DNA of 64,000 bases from Rhodanobacter sp. C01 (GCF_002001045.1 NZ_MUNR01000006.1:186001-250000); one strand, 5' to 3'. Shown: positions 1-8,579, counted from the first letter of the stretch. Notes: generated by a model not told the origin, from the letters alone. Made by a program: numbers and translations.

Positions 1-1735
1 CCTTCGGCATGCCGTCGGGCAGGTCGATCAGGCTGTAATGGTCGCGGATGCTGAGGCGGCCGATGAACTGGCTTTCCAGGCCTGCCTCGTTGGCGATCGC
101 GCCGACGATGTTGCCCGGCTTCACACCGTGCTCGTGGCCGACCTCGATGCGATAGGTGCGCTTGCCTTCTTCAGTGGCATGCGCGCGCGCCGGACGATGG
201 CCAAATTCGCGCGAGGGTGCATGCTCGTGCGCGCCGTGTTCGCGCGGTTTGTGTTCATGCGGCCTGGATTCGCGCGCAGGGCGGCTTGCGGCGCCTTCGC
301 GTTCGAACGACGGACGTCGCTCGTTGCCGGCGCGCTCGCGCGGTGCACGGTCGCTGCGCTCGCGCGATGCCGGCTCGTACTTCTCGCGCTTCGGCGGGGG
401 CGCCAGCAGCAGCGGCTGATCGCCCTGCGCGATGCGTGCCAGCGCGGCAGCGATCTCGATCGCCGGCACGTTGTGTTCCTGCTCGTACTGCTCGATCAGC
501 TTCTGGAATTCGCCCAGGTCGCCGATGGCCAGCGTGTCGCTGATGCGTTGCTTGAACTTGCCGATGCGCACGTCGTTGACCACGTCGACCGATGGCAGCT
601 GCATCTGCTCGATCGGCTGGCGGGTGGCGCGCTCGATCGCATGTAGCATGCCGCGTTCGCGCGGGCTGACGAACAGGATCGCCTCACCGCTGCGCCCGGC
701 GCGGCCAGTGCGACCGATTCGGTGCACATAGCTCTCGGTGTCGTACGGAATGTCGTAGTTCATCACGTGGCTGATGCGTTCCACGTCGAGACCGCGCGCG
801 GCCACGTCGGTGGCGACCAGGATGTCGAGCTTGCCGTCCTTCAACTGCTGGATCACCCGCTCACGCTGCGGCTGGGCGATGTCACCGTTGATCGCAGCCG
901 CCGCGAGACCACGCGCCTGCAGCTTGCCGGCCAGTTCCTCGGTGGCCTGCTTGGTGCGCGCGAAGATGATCATCGCATCGAACGGCTCGGCTTCGAGGAT
1001 GCGCGTCATCGCATCGAGCTTGTGCATGCCACTGACGAACCAGTAGCGCTGGCGGATGTTCGCCGCGGTGGTGGTGGAGGACTTGATCGTGACCTCGACC
1101 GGATCCTTCAGATGGCGCTGCGCGATCTTGCGGATGACGCTGGGCATGGTCGCCGAGAACAGCGCGACCTGGCGCTGCGGCGGTGTCGCCTGCAGCACTT
1201 TCTCGACGTCGTCGATGAAGCCCATGCGCAGCATTTCGTCGGCTTCATCGAGCACCAGGTACTTCAGTTCGGACAGATCCAGCGTGCCCTTGTCCAGATG
1301 GTCGATCACGCGGCCGGGCGTACCGACCACGACGTGCACGCCGCGCTTGAGCGAATGCAGCTGCGGGCCGTAGCTCTGGCCACCATAGATCGGCAGCACC
1401 TGCAGTCCAGGCAGATGCGTGGCGTAACGCTGGAATGCTTCAGCCACCTGGATGGCCAATTCGCGCGTGGGTGCCAGCACGAGTGCCTGCGGCTTGCCCG
1501 GCTTGAGGTTGATGCGTGACAGGATCGGCAGCGCGAACGCCGCGGTCTTGCCGGTGCCGGTCTGCGCCTGACCGAGCACGTCGCGGCCTTCCAGCAGCGG
1601 CGGGATGGTGGCAGCCTGGATCGGCGAGGGGGATTCGTAGCCGACGTCGGTCAGGACACGCAGAACGTCAGGGTGCAGAGCGAGTGCGCCGAAGCCGGAC
1701 GAAACCGGGGCGTTGTCGGAAGCGGGGGATGACAT
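1..1735 (-). CDS. deaD: ATP-dependent RNA helicase DeaD/CsdA (3' end outside window)
   Basis: Cytoplasmic DEAD-box RNA helicase that unwinds structured RNA in ribosome assembly and mRNA decay. Translating from the ATG at 1735 gives 578 residues before the window edge. The core is complete: Q motif around residue 40, AQTGTGKT near 57-64, DEAD at 163-166, then SAT and HRIGRTGR motifs. After the core comes a basic, His/Arg/Glu-rich linker, then the start of a DbpA-type RNA-binding domain (TYRIEVG...VGAI). That C-terminal domain separates DeaD from shorter RhlE or RhlB proteins. The stop codon lies left of position 1. The divergent neighbour is fghA. A weak TAGAAT -10-like element lies in the intergenic region on the minus strand. 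Confidence 0.93.
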   Translation of the reverse strand, partial: MSSPASDNAPVSSGFGALALHPDVLRVLTDVGYESPSPIQAATIPPLLEGRDVLGQAQTGTGKTAAFALPILSRINLKPGKPQALVLAPTRELAIQVAEAFQRYATHLPGLQVLPIYGGQSYGPQLHSLKRGVHVVVGTPGRVIDHLDKGTLDLSELKYLVLDEADEMLRMGFIDDVEKVLQATPPQRQVALFSATMPSVIRKIAQRHLKDPVEVTIKSSTTTAANIRQRYWFVSGMHKLDAMTRILEAEPFDAMIIFARTKQATEELAGKLQARGLAAAAINGDIAQPQRERVIQQLKDGKLDILVATDVAARGLDVERISHVMNYDIPYDTESYVHRIGRTGRAGRSGEAILFVSPRERGMLHAIERATRQPIEQMQLPSVDVVNDVRIGKFKQRISDTLAIGDLGEFQKLIEQYEQEHNVPAIEIAAALARIAQGDQPLLLAPPPKREKYEPASRERSDRAPRERAGNERRPSFEREGAASRPARESRPHEHKPREHGAHEHAPSREFGHRPARAHATEEGKRTYRIEVGHEHGVKPGNIVGAIANEAGLESQFIGRLSIRDHYSLIDLPDGMPK

Positions 1736-1876
1736 GGGAACCTCGAAACTGGAAGCGGCACCGGGAATGCGGCGCGCAAGTCGTGCATTCTATCAGTCTG
1801 CAGCCTTGCGCGTTGTGGTGTGACTGAATGTGAAGCGGTGCGTGGTTATGTTTGGGTGGAATGAAGGACGGTGAAC

Positions 1877-2719
1877 ATGCTTGAAACGATTTCGGAACAG
1901 CGACTGCATGGCGGCATTCAAGGCTTTTACCGGCACACTTCGGAGGCCTGTAGCGGCCCAATGCGCTTTGCCGTGTATCAGCCGCCGCAGGCCACACAGC
2001 AGCCGTGCCCGGTGCTGTATTTCCTGGCCGGGCTGACCTGTACCGAGGAAACCGCCACGGTCAAGGCCGGTGCGCAGCGACTGGCTGCCGAGCTGGGCCT
2101 GGTGCTGGTGATGCCGGATACCAGTCCACGTGGCACCGGTATCGACGGCGCCACCGGCGACTGGGAATTCGGCGAGGGCGCCGGCTTCTACGTCGATGCC
2201 TGCATGGCGCCGTGGTCGTCACGCTTCCGCATGCATAGCTACGTGGTGGACGAGTTGCCGGCCTTGATCGCCGCCCACTTTCCGGTGGATGTCTCACGCA
2301 GCAGCATCTGCGGCCATTCGATGGGTGGTCATGGCGCGTTGACGATCGCCTTGAAACATCCCTCGCGTTACCGCTCGGTGTCCGCATTTGCGCCGATCGT
2401 GGCACCCACTGAAGTGCCATGGGGACGCAAGGCATTGCCGCGCTATCTCGGCACCGATCCGGTGGCTTGGGCCGACTATGACGCCTGCGCGTTGGTGCGG
2501 CAGCAGATGTTTCCCGGCACGATCCTGATCGATCAGGGCAACGCGGATCAGTTCCTGGAGACGCAGCTGAGACCCGAGCTGTTCGGCCGGGCCTGCGCCG
2601 AAGCCGGACAGGCACTGCTGCTGCGCCGGCATGCCGGCTATGACCACAGCTACTGGTTCGTCACCAGCTTCATCGACGATCACCTGCGCCACCACGCCGC
2701 TGCTCTGGCGTTGCGCTGA
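1877..2719 (+). CDS. fghA: S-formylglutathione hydrolase
   Basis: Serine esterase that hydrolyses S-formylglutathione to formate and glutathione, the last step of glutathione-dependent formaldehyde detoxification. The 280-residue alpha/beta hydrolase has the nucleophile elbow GHSMGG (Ser148), a likely catalytic Asp224 in GNADQF and His257 in GYDHSYWF, which are family hallmarks. Its length is normal. I chose ATG 1877 because AAGGA (1864-1868) sits 8 nt upstream; a GTG at 1871 in the same frame would be only 2 nt from it. The formaldehyde dehydrogenase that usually accompanies it is not in the window. Confidence 0.93.
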   Translation: MLETISEQRLHGGIQGFYRHTSEACSGPMRFAVYQPPQATQQPCPVLYFLAGLTCTEETATVKAGAQRLAAELGLVLVMPDTSPRGTGIDGATGDWEFGEGAGFYVDACMAPWSSRFRMHSYVVDELPALIAAHFPVDVSRSSICGHSMGGHGALTIALKHPSRYRSVSAFAPIVAPTEVPWGRKALPRYLGTDPVAWADYDACALVRQQMFPGTILIDQGNADQFLETQLRPELFGRACAEAGQALLLRRHAGYDHSYWFVTSFIDDHLRHHAAALALR

Positions 2720-2764
2720 AGCATGCGACATGGCGGCCGTCAGGCCACCATGTCGTCGATCCAC

Positions 2765-4093
2765 TCAGGCCTTGGCGGCCGGGCGCGGATTCGAACGGCG
2801 GCGCTGGTTGCCCGCGGCGTGATCGCCACGACCCTGCGGGGCATAGCCGTTCGGCCGAGCCGAGCCGGCGGGTTTGCCCTGGCGCGGCGCGCGCGATTGA
2901 CGTTGGCCACCGCCGCCACCCTGCTTCGGGCGCGGTGCACCGGCGTCCAGCCGCAACGGCGTGGACGGCTCGTAGCCGGTCACGTTGTTGATGGCGATGT
3001 CCTGCTTCAGCAGCTTGCGGATGTCGAACAGCAGGCCGGATTCGTCATGGCTGACCAGCGATACGGCGAGACCTTCCATGCCGGCACGACCGGTGCGGCC
3101 GATGCGGTGCACGTAGTCCTCGGCGACCGAGGGCAAGTCGAAGTTGATCACGATCGGCAGTTGTTCGATGTCGATGCCACGGGCGGCGATGTCCGTGGCT
3201 ACCAGCACGGTGACGCGGCCGCTCTTGAAGTCGCTCAAGGCGCGGGTGCGCGCGTTCTGGCTCTTGTTGCCGTGGATCGCGGCGCTGCGCAGGCCGGAGG
3301 CATTGAGGAAGGTCACCAGCTTGTCGGCGCCATGCTTGGTGCGGCTGAACACCAGCGACTGACGGCGGCTGTCGGCCGACAGCAGGTGCAGCAGCAGGTC
3401 GCGCTTGCGCGAGGTGTCGACCGGGTGCACCTGATGGCTGACCAGGGTGGTGACGGTATTCGGCGCCGAAACCGAGATCTCTTTCGGGTTGCGCATGAAA
3501 TCCATCGCCAGCGCCTTGATCGCCGGTGCGAAGGTGGCCGAGAACAGCAGCGTCTGGCGCTTCTTCGGCAACGCGACGAGGATGCGCTTCAGTGCTGGCA
3601 GGAAGCCCATGTCGAGCATGCGGTCGGCTTCATCCAGGATCAGCGTTTCCACGCCGGACAGGTCCAGCGTGCGCTGCTGCATGTGGTCCATCAGCCGGCC
3701 GGGGGTGGCGATGACGATATCCACGCCGCGACGCAGCGCGTTGATCTGCGGGCCCATGCTGACGCCACCGAAGATGGTGGTGGCGCTGACCTGCATGTGC
3801 TTGCTGTAGTCGCGCAGGTTCTCGTGCACCTGGGCAGCGAGTTCACGGGTCGGGGTGAGCACCAGTGCGCGCGGACGGCGCGTCATGGTCTGGCCACTGG
3901 TGGACAGTTTCTGCAACAGCGGCAGTGCGAACGCGGCGGTCTTGCCGGTGCCGGTCTGGGCGGCGGCGAGCAGATCGTGACCTTCCAGTGCAGCCGGGAT
4001 CGCGGCGGCCTGGATCGGGGTGGGCTGGGTGTAGCCGTAATCGGCAAGCGCACGCAGCAACGCGGGCGCAAGGCCCAGCGAATCGAAGGACAT
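2765..4093 (-). CDS. rhlE: DEAD-box RNA helicase RhlE
   Basis: Second RNA helicase of the window, 442 residues, of the RhlE subfamily. It has AQTGTGKT, PTRELA, TPGR, LDEADRMLDMGF, SAT and HRIGRTGR motifs in order. The C-terminal tail (about residues 375-442) is Gly/Arg/Gln-rich and disordered, as usual for RhlE. Unlike deaD it has no DbpA RNA-binding domain. Its Shine-Dalgarno sequence lies in a perfect hairpin (4096-4121), which suggests translational control. It ends 45 bp from the convergent fghA gene with no clear terminator between. Confidence 0.94.
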   Translation of the reverse strand: MSFDSLGLAPALLRALADYGYTQPTPIQAAAIPAALEGHDLLAAAQTGTGKTAAFALPLLQKLSTSGQTMTRRPRALVLTPTRELAAQVHENLRDYSKHMQVSATTIFGGVSMGPQINALRRGVDIVIATPGRLMDHMQQRTLDLSGVETLILDEADRMLDMGFLPALKRILVALPKKRQTLLFSATFAPAIKALAMDFMRNPKEISVSAPNTVTTLVSHQVHPVDTSRKRDLLLHLLSADSRRQSLVFSRTKHGADKLVTFLNASGLRSAAIHGNKSQNARTRALSDFKSGRVTVLVATDIAARGIDIEQLPIVINFDLPSVAEDYVHRIGRTGRAGMEGLAVSLVSHDESGLLFDIRKLLKQDIAINNVTGYEPSTPLRLDAGAPRPKQGGGGGQRQSRAPRQGKPAGSARPNGYAPQGRGDHAAGNQRRRSNPRPAAKA

Positions 4094-4095
4094 GT

Positions 4096-4121
4096 AACAC
4101 TCCTGAGCAACCCGGAGTGTT
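4096..4121 (-). promoter_or_regulatory. Hairpin sequestering the rhlE Shine-Dalgarno sequence
   Basis: On the rhlE mRNA, AACACUCC (4121-4114) can pair perfectly with GGAGUGUU (4103-4096) across a 10-nt loop. The GGAG is the ribosome-binding site, 6 nt before the AUG at 4093. When folded, the 8-bp stem would hide the entire Shine-Dalgarno sequence and end 2 nt before the start codon. The pairing is seen directly. A role as thermosensor or autoregulatory target of the helicase is inferred. Confidence 0.6.
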
Positions 4122-4170
4122 CATACCGTGTTGCAGACTTGGGGGAAGGGGCGGCGGTGTGCCGCAGCAG

Positions 4171-4377
4171 TCAGAGCGACTGCGCCGGCAAGTATAGCCG
4201 ATCTACGAGGGTCGTGCCCGTCTTGGTGGTGACGAGTCTGAACGGATGCATGCGCTCGCGCCGGATCATCCAGGTGAAGAAGCCATGCATCGTGGCCGGA
4301 TAGCGGATGAATCCGATGCGTTCATGCCGTGATTTCGAATACGCACGCTGCGCAGGCGTTGCGTGTTCTGGCGGCAT
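4171..4377 (-). CDS. Possible small hypothetical protein
   Basis: A 68-codon frame in the otherwise empty gap between rhlE and the MFS gene, beginning MPPEHATP and ending LYLPAQSL. The second half is rich in basic and hydrophobic residues and does not look like simple antisense bias, but there is no convincing ribosome-binding site and I recognise no family. The gap (4122-4420) may instead hold only the promoters of the two divergent genes. Confidence 0.22.
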   Translation of the reverse strand: MPPEHATPAQRAYSKSRHERIGFIRYPATMHGFFTWMIRRERMHPFRLVTTKTGTTLVDRLYLPAQSL

Positions 4378-4420
4378 CGGGCATACGATGCAGCGACCTG
4401 TCGATTCTGAGGAGTAGCCG

Positions 4421-5653
4421 ATGTCGTTGCTTGCACCCCTGCGTGAACTGGACACCACCCAGCGGCATACCGTGCTGGCAAGCTTCCTCGGCTGGACGCT
4501 GGATGCGTTCGACTACTTTCTGCTCACCTTCGTCATCGTCGCGGTGTCGAAGGAATTCGGCGTGGACAATGCCAAGGTCACTTATGGCCTGTTCCTGACT
4601 CTCGCAGCACGGCCGCTGGGTGCGCTGCTGTTTGGACGGCTGGCCGATCGTTACGGTCGGCGTCCGATCCTGATGCTGGATGTGGTCCTGTTCTCGCTGT
4701 TCGAGCTGGCCACCGCGTTCTCGACCTCGCTCACGATGCTGCTGGTGCTGCGCTTCCTGTTCGGTGTCGCGATGGGAGGCGAGTGGGGCATCGGTGCGTC
4801 GCTGGCGATGGAATCGATTCCGGCCAAGTCGCGTGGGCTGATTTCCGGCCTGCTGCAGAGCGGCTATCCCTGCGGCTTTTTCCTCGCCGCGCTGGCGAAC
4901 TGGTTGTTGTTCGATCACATCGGCTGGCGTGGGCTGTTCGTGGTGGGCGCCGTGCCGGCGTTGCTGGTGCTGTACATCCGCCGCAGCGTGCCGGAGTCGC
5001 CAGTGTGGCAGAGCGGCCAGGCGCAACAGAAGAAGATCGGCGTGCTTGAATCCATGCGCGGTCACTGGAAGCTGGCGATCTACCTGATGCTGCTGATGGC
5101 GGCGTTCAACATGTTCAGCCATGGCTCGCAGGACATGTACCACACCTTCGAGGAAGTGAACCTGCATCTGGATACCAGCTCCGGTGCAGCCTTCATGCTG
5201 GTGGCGCTGCTCAATCTCGGCGCACTGGTCGGCGGCTTGTTCTTCGGTGGATTGTCGGAGCGGATCGGTCGGCGCAAGGCGATGATCATTGCCGCGCTGC
5301 TTGCGATCCCGGTGATTCCGTTATGGACCCATGGCGGCTCGTTGCTGCTGCTGGGCCTCGGTGCGTTCCTGATCCAGGTGATGGTGCAAGGTGCCTGGGG
5401 CGTGGTGCCGACGCACCTCAATGAACTGTCGCCCGCAAACGTGCGCGCCACCCTGCCGGGCTTTGCCTATCAGATGGGCAACCTGCTGGCAGCCGGCACG
5501 GCGACGGTGCAGACCTGGATCGCCCGTTGGCATGGCGGCGATTTTGCGTTCGCCATGTCGTTGTGGATCGCCGTGGTCGCGGTGATCCTGGCGCTGCTGG
5601 TGTGGTTGGGACCTGAGGCGCGCGGGCTGGATTTCGAGAAGGCGCGGCCATGA
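4421..5653 (+). CDS. MFS transporter, carboxylate/sialate symporter-like
   Basis: Inner-membrane major facilitator of 410 residues with about 12 hydrophobic segments. The loop 2-3 motif GRLADRYGRRP and the related GGLSERIGRRK in the second half mark the two MFS repeats. FLGWTLDAFDYFLL in helix 1 and RFLFGVAMGGEWGIG in helix 4 are typical of the sialate:H+ symporter (SHS) group, which carries lactate, pyruvate, sialate or aromatic acids. The substrate cannot be read from sequence. A strong GAGGAG lies 5 nt before the ATG. Confidence 0.82.
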   Translation: MSLLAPLRELDTTQRHTVLASFLGWTLDAFDYFLLTFVIVAVSKEFGVDNAKVTYGLFLTLAARPLGALLFGRLADRYGRRPILMLDVVLFSLFELATAFSTSLTMLLVLRFLFGVAMGGEWGIGASLAMESIPAKSRGLISGLLQSGYPCGFFLAALANWLLFDHIGWRGLFVVGAVPALLVLYIRRSVPESPVWQSGQAQQKKIGVLESMRGHWKLAIYLMLLMAAFNMFSHGSQDMYHTFEEVNLHLDTSSGAAFMLVALLNLGALVGGLFFGGLSERIGRRKAMIIAALLAIPVIPLWTHGGSLLLLGLGAFLIQVMVQGAWGVVPTHLNELSPANVRATLPGFAYQMGNLLAAGTATVQTWIARWHGGDFAFAMSLWIAVVAVILALLVWLGPEARGLDFEKARP

Positions 5654-5703
5654 GCGGGATGCACTGATAGAATTGCGTCCTTTACTTCTTCGAGAGACAG
5701 GCA

Positions 5704-6189
5704 ATGAAGGCTGGCAAGGACAAGGTCATCGCGATCCACTACACCCTGACGGTGGACGGCGAGAAGGTGGAAAGCTCGCACGATCGCGATGAACAGTTGT
5801 GGATCCTGCTTGGCCACGGCCAGCTGATTCCGGGCCTTGAAAAGGCGCTGGAAGACCGTGAGGCTGGCGAGACGCTGCAGGTCGAGGTGGCGGCTGCCGA
5901 TGGTTACGGCGAGCGCCAGGAAGACCAGATCCAGCGCATGTCGAAGAAGTATTTCCCGCAGGCGAACCGCCTCAAGCCCGGCATGGTCACCGTGTTGAAG
6001 CTGAAGGATGGCGGTCAGCGTGCGGTGACCGTGCACAAGGTCGGCATGAGTGCGATCGACGTGGACCTGAACCACCCGATGGCCGGCAAGGCGCTGCATT
6101 TCGACGTGGCCATCGGCGACGTGCGCGACGCCACCGAGGAAGAGCTTCAGCACGGCCATGCCCACCCGCCGGGCGGTGCGGCCCACTGA
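5704..6189 (+). CDS. slyD: FKBP-type peptidyl-prolyl isomerase, SlyD-like
   Basis: Cytoplasmic prolyl isomerase and chaperone of 161 residues. It has the SlyD layout: an FKBP half, with LGHGQLIPGLEKAL as the conserved core, interrupted by an insert-in-flap chaperone domain, followed by LNHPMAGKALHFDV and EATEEEL-type residues. The C-terminal metal-binding tail is short (HGHAHPPGGAAH), so nickel binding is probably weaker than in the Escherichia coli protein. A shared hairpin terminator follows. Confidence 0.87.
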   Translation: MKAGKDKVIAIHYTLTVDGEKVESSHDRDEQLWILLGHGQLIPGLEKALEDREAGETLQVEVAAADGYGERQEDQIQRMSKKYFPQANRLKPGMVTVLKLKDGGQRAVTVHKVGMSAIDVDLNHPMAGKALHFDVAIGDVRDATEEELQHGHAHPPGGAAH

Positions 6190-6214
6190 GTCTCGGCCGC
6201 CATGGAGTGACATG

Positions 6215-6240
6215 ACAACGGCGCCCTGGGGCGCCGTTGT
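6215..6240. terminator. Hairpin terminator between slyD and the convergent NlpC gene
   Basis: ACAACGGCGCC (6215-6225) and GGCGCCGTTGT (6230-6240) form an 11-bp stem with a 4-nt loop between two convergent genes, so it can serve both strands. The following T run is weak. Confidence 0.75.
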
Positions 6241-6273
6241 TCGTTCATCCCTTCATCAGTTCCTGGAACAGGC

Positions 6274-6840
6274 TCAATCCAGCAGTCGCTTGCCGTACTC
6301 GAAATGATCCACCCAGTACGGTCCGTCGATATCGTCCAGCCGTACTGTGCCGCCACTGTTGGGTGCATGCACGAAACGGCCCTGGCCGACGTAGACGCCC
6401 ACGTGGTCGATGCCGCTGTGATTGCCGAAAAACACCAGATCGCCACTGGCCAGTTCGGTCATGCGCTGGATCTTGCGGCCCTGCATGTCGGCCATCGCGC
6501 GCGAGCTGTGCGGCAGCAGGATGTCGGCTGCGTGACGGTAGATATAGTCGACCAGCCCACTGCAGTCGAAGCCGCTTTCCGGCGTGTTGCCACCCCACTT
6601 GTAAGGCGTGCCGACCAGCGCCATCGCACGGAACAGCACGTCGTTGGCTACCTGCGCATTGGCCGCCGAGGGTGCCTGCGGCGGCAGGTCGGCCAGGGCC
6701 GAATGCGAGGGCTTGTATGTGGGTTCATGGCGTCGCGGACCGCTGGCGCAGCCGGCCAGCAGGAGGATGGCGATGCCCAGCAGGGCGAGCGGACCACCGT
6801 AGCGCGGGCTGTTGGCTCGTTGCAGTGAATCCGCGGGCAT
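6274..6840 (-). CDS. NlpC/P60 family lipoprotein, peptidoglycan endopeptidase
   Basis: Predicted cell-wall hydrolase of 188 residues that cleaves peptide bonds in peptidoglycan stems. A lipoprotein signal with lipobox LLAGC lies near residues 27-31, so it should be anchored in the envelope. The C40 domain has the catalytic Cys in FDCSGLV, His in DHVGVYVG and a third polar residue in FVHAPN. A Pro/Ala linker joins anchor and domain. GAGG lies 7 nt before the ATG. It resembles Spr/MepS and YafL-type proteins; the exact counterpart is unclear. Confidence 0.88.
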   Translation of the reverse strand: MPADSLQRANSPRYGGPLALLGIAILLLAGCASGPRRHEPTYKPSHSALADLPPQAPSAANAQVANDVLFRAMALVGTPYKWGGNTPESGFDCSGLVDYIYRHAADILLPHSSRAMADMQGRKIQRMTELASGDLVFFGNHSGIDHVGVYVGQGRFVHAPNSGGTVRLDDIDGPYWVDHFEYGKRLLD

Positions 6841-6900
6841 GGGGTAACCTCGGCCTGGTTCGGGCTGAGGTTATCAAATCAACAAGTTGCAGGAAAGTCC

Positions 6901-8136
6901 TCAGGAATTGGTCGAGCGTGGCTGTGTTGCGGGAGCCGGCGCGTGCGGTGTCGATGGGGCTGCCGGCATCGGATCCAGGCTGAAATTGACCGGCACCTTG
7001 GCATAGCTCTCGATCGGCTTGCCGTTCTTCATGGCGGGATTGAAGTGCCACTGCATGGCGGCATCGCTGGCAGCCTTGATCAGGCTGGGGGCGGCCTGGG
7101 TCGCCGGGTCCACGCTGATCTCTCGCGGGGTGCCGTCGGCGCCGACCAGCACCTTGAGGATGACCGTGCCCTCCTGCTTGTTCTGGATGGCGTCCTGCGG
7201 GTAGCGCGGGGGAATCCGCGAGTTGAAGGTCGCGTTCTGGGTGGCGGTCACGCGATCGGGCTGGCTGGCGGCCTGCGCCATGCAGGCACCGCCAACCATC
7301 AAAAGGGTCAATCCGATGAAGCCGATGCGGCGGCGCAGGGCGCCGGGACGTTGACGCTGGATCATGCTGAGTCGCTCCTTCAGTTGTGGCTGGGCCAGCC
7401 AGGGAATGAGCACCGGCGTGGCATCCATGCCGGTGCTGTGCAGCAAGGTGTGTGCGTACTTCGCCTCGTCCTGCGGCGACTGGAGCAGGACGCGCTCGTC
7501 GCAGGCCAGCTCCTGGTCCAGCCGCAACCGCGGCAGTGCCAGCCACGCCAGCGGGTGGAACCACAGCAACGCCATGGCGAATTCGGCGAGCAGGCTCCAC
7601 AGCGCGTCGCCCCGGCGCAGATGCATGAATTCGTGTTGCAGCACCAGTCGCTGTTCATCCGCGTCGAAGCGTTCGAGAAAGTCCGCCGGCAGCAAGACCA
7701 GGCTGCGTGGTGCCCACAGCACTGCCGGCCCGGCGGGATGCAGCCGCAGCCGATCCGATGCATGCGGAATGCCCGGCAGCATGTGCCGCATGGAGTCGGG
7801 AAGAGGGTGGCACTGTCGCAGCAACTGACTGTAGTGAATGGTCAGGCGCAGCAGGCAGCACAACGTGCCGGCTAGCCATAATGGCAATAGCCAGTGCGCC
7901 GGAAAGGTGACCGGCGCAACTGCGGCGATGGTTGCCGGTGTTGCAGAAAGCACCGGCAACGCTGGCGCGACGATCCAACCGGATGGCAACGCCGGCAGCC
8001 ACGGGAGCATGGCCAGCAGCAGCGGCAGCAGCCACAGGGTGAATGCCGGACCGGCACCGAACAGCCGTCGCGCAGGCTTGCGTGCTGCCAGCACGAGTGC
8101 CAGCCCCAGGGTGACGTACAACAGCATGGTGAGCAT
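6901..8136 (-). CDS. M56 (BlaR1-like) membrane metallopeptidase with C-terminal TonB domain
   Basis: Membrane protein of 411 residues, the second gene of a BlaI/M56 pair. Hydrophobic segments fill the first 100 residues. The gluzincin motif HEFMH is at 168-172, with ELACDE at 209-214 supplying the third zinc ligand. A further membrane segment (about 271-290) leads to a periplasmic TonB C-terminal domain (about 305-395, RIPPRYPQDA...GTVILKVLVGADG) and a Pro/Ala tail. There is no beta-lactam sensor domain, so the signal is probably not a beta-lactam. Its start is 2 nt after the stop of the BlaI gene, so the two are translationally coupled. Confidence 0.88.
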   Translation of the reverse strand: MLTMLLYVTLGLALVLAARKPARRLFGAGPAFTLWLLPLLLAMLPWLPALPSGWIVAPALPVLSATPATIAAVAPVTFPAHWLLPLWLAGTLCCLLRLTIHYSQLLRQCHPLPDSMRHMLPGIPHASDRLRLHPAGPAVLWAPRSLVLLPADFLERFDADEQRLVLQHEFMHLRRGDALWSLLAEFAMALLWFHPLAWLALPRLRLDQELACDERVLLQSPQDEAKYAHTLLHSTGMDATPVLIPWLAQPQLKERLSMIQRQRPGALRRRIGFIGLTLLMVGGACMAQAASQPDRVTATQNATFNSRIPPRYPQDAIQNKQEGTVILKVLVGADGTPREISVDPATQAAPSLIKAASDAAMQWHFNPAMKNGKPIESYAKVPVNFSLDPMPAAPSTPHAPAPATQPRSTNS

Positions 8137-8138
8137 TG

Positions 8139-8525
8139 TCAGCGCCCCTTCTTCTCGATGGAGTCGATCAGCTTGCGCAGTTCGGCGATGTCCCTGGCCG
8201 AAAGCTTCTCGTGCTGGCTGAAGTGCGCCAGCAGCGGTGCGACCTTGCCGCCGAACACGCGGTCGAGCAGGTTGCGGCTTTCCAGTCGTTGCCAGTCCTC
8301 GCGGTGCAATTGCGGCGAGTACAGATAGCGCCGGCCGTCCTTCTCGGCACTCACCGCCCCCTTGCCCAGCAGACGGTTGAGCAGGGTCTTGACGGTTTTC
8401 TCGTGCCAGCCTGTAGGCCCCAGCAGGGCGGCGACGATGTCTTCGGAGGTCTGCGGCGCTTTCTGCCACAGCACGTCCATCACCCGGCTTTCGGCATCGC
8501 TGATGGTGACTGGTGGATTGGGCAT
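8139..8525 (-). CDS. BlaI/MecI-family repressor (module 1)
   Basis: Winged-helix repressor of 128 residues that should bind palindromic operators as a dimer and be inactivated by cleavage when the M56 partner is activated. It has the BlaI pattern ISDAESRVMDVLWQKAP...TVKTLLNRLLGKGAV...YLYSPQL. Two ATTAC-N4-GTAAT-like dyads lie just upstream. The first gene of the operon with the M56 protein. It may also control the divergent FAD oxidoreductase, whose start is 113 bp away. Confidence 0.9.
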   Translation of the reverse strand: MPNPPVTISDAESRVMDVLWQKAPQTSEDIVAALLGPTGWHEKTVKTLLNRLLGKGAVSAEKDGRRYLYSPQLHREDWQRLESRNLLDRVFGGKVAPLLAHFSQHEKLSARDIAELRKLIDSIEKKGR

Positions 8526-8542
8526 GGTTGCTCCCGTCGTGG

Positions 8543-8579
8543 ATTACGTGTGTAGTCCGAATGAGATTACATGCGTAAT
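8543..8579. promoter_or_regulatory. Tandem dyads, candidate BlaI operators (module 1)
   Basis: ATTAC-ATGC-GTAAT (8566-8579) is a perfect dyad and ATTAC-GTGT-GTAGT (8543-8556) a near copy. Their centres are 23 bp apart, about two helical turns. They lie between the BlaI gene (start 8525, minus) and the FAD oxidoreductase (start 8638, plus), where a BlaI dimer pair would control its own operon. The binding assignment is inferred. Confidence 0.65.

Noticed and set aside
2723-4303. 526-codon plus-strand frame opposite rhlE
   Set aside because: Exact shadow of the helicase gene, no ribosome-binding site and no domain.
6901-8469. Extended 522-residue version of the M56-TonB protein
   Set aside because: The upstream part is the BlaI gene read in another frame; the ATG at 8136, 2 nt after the BlaI stop, gives a normal membrane start.
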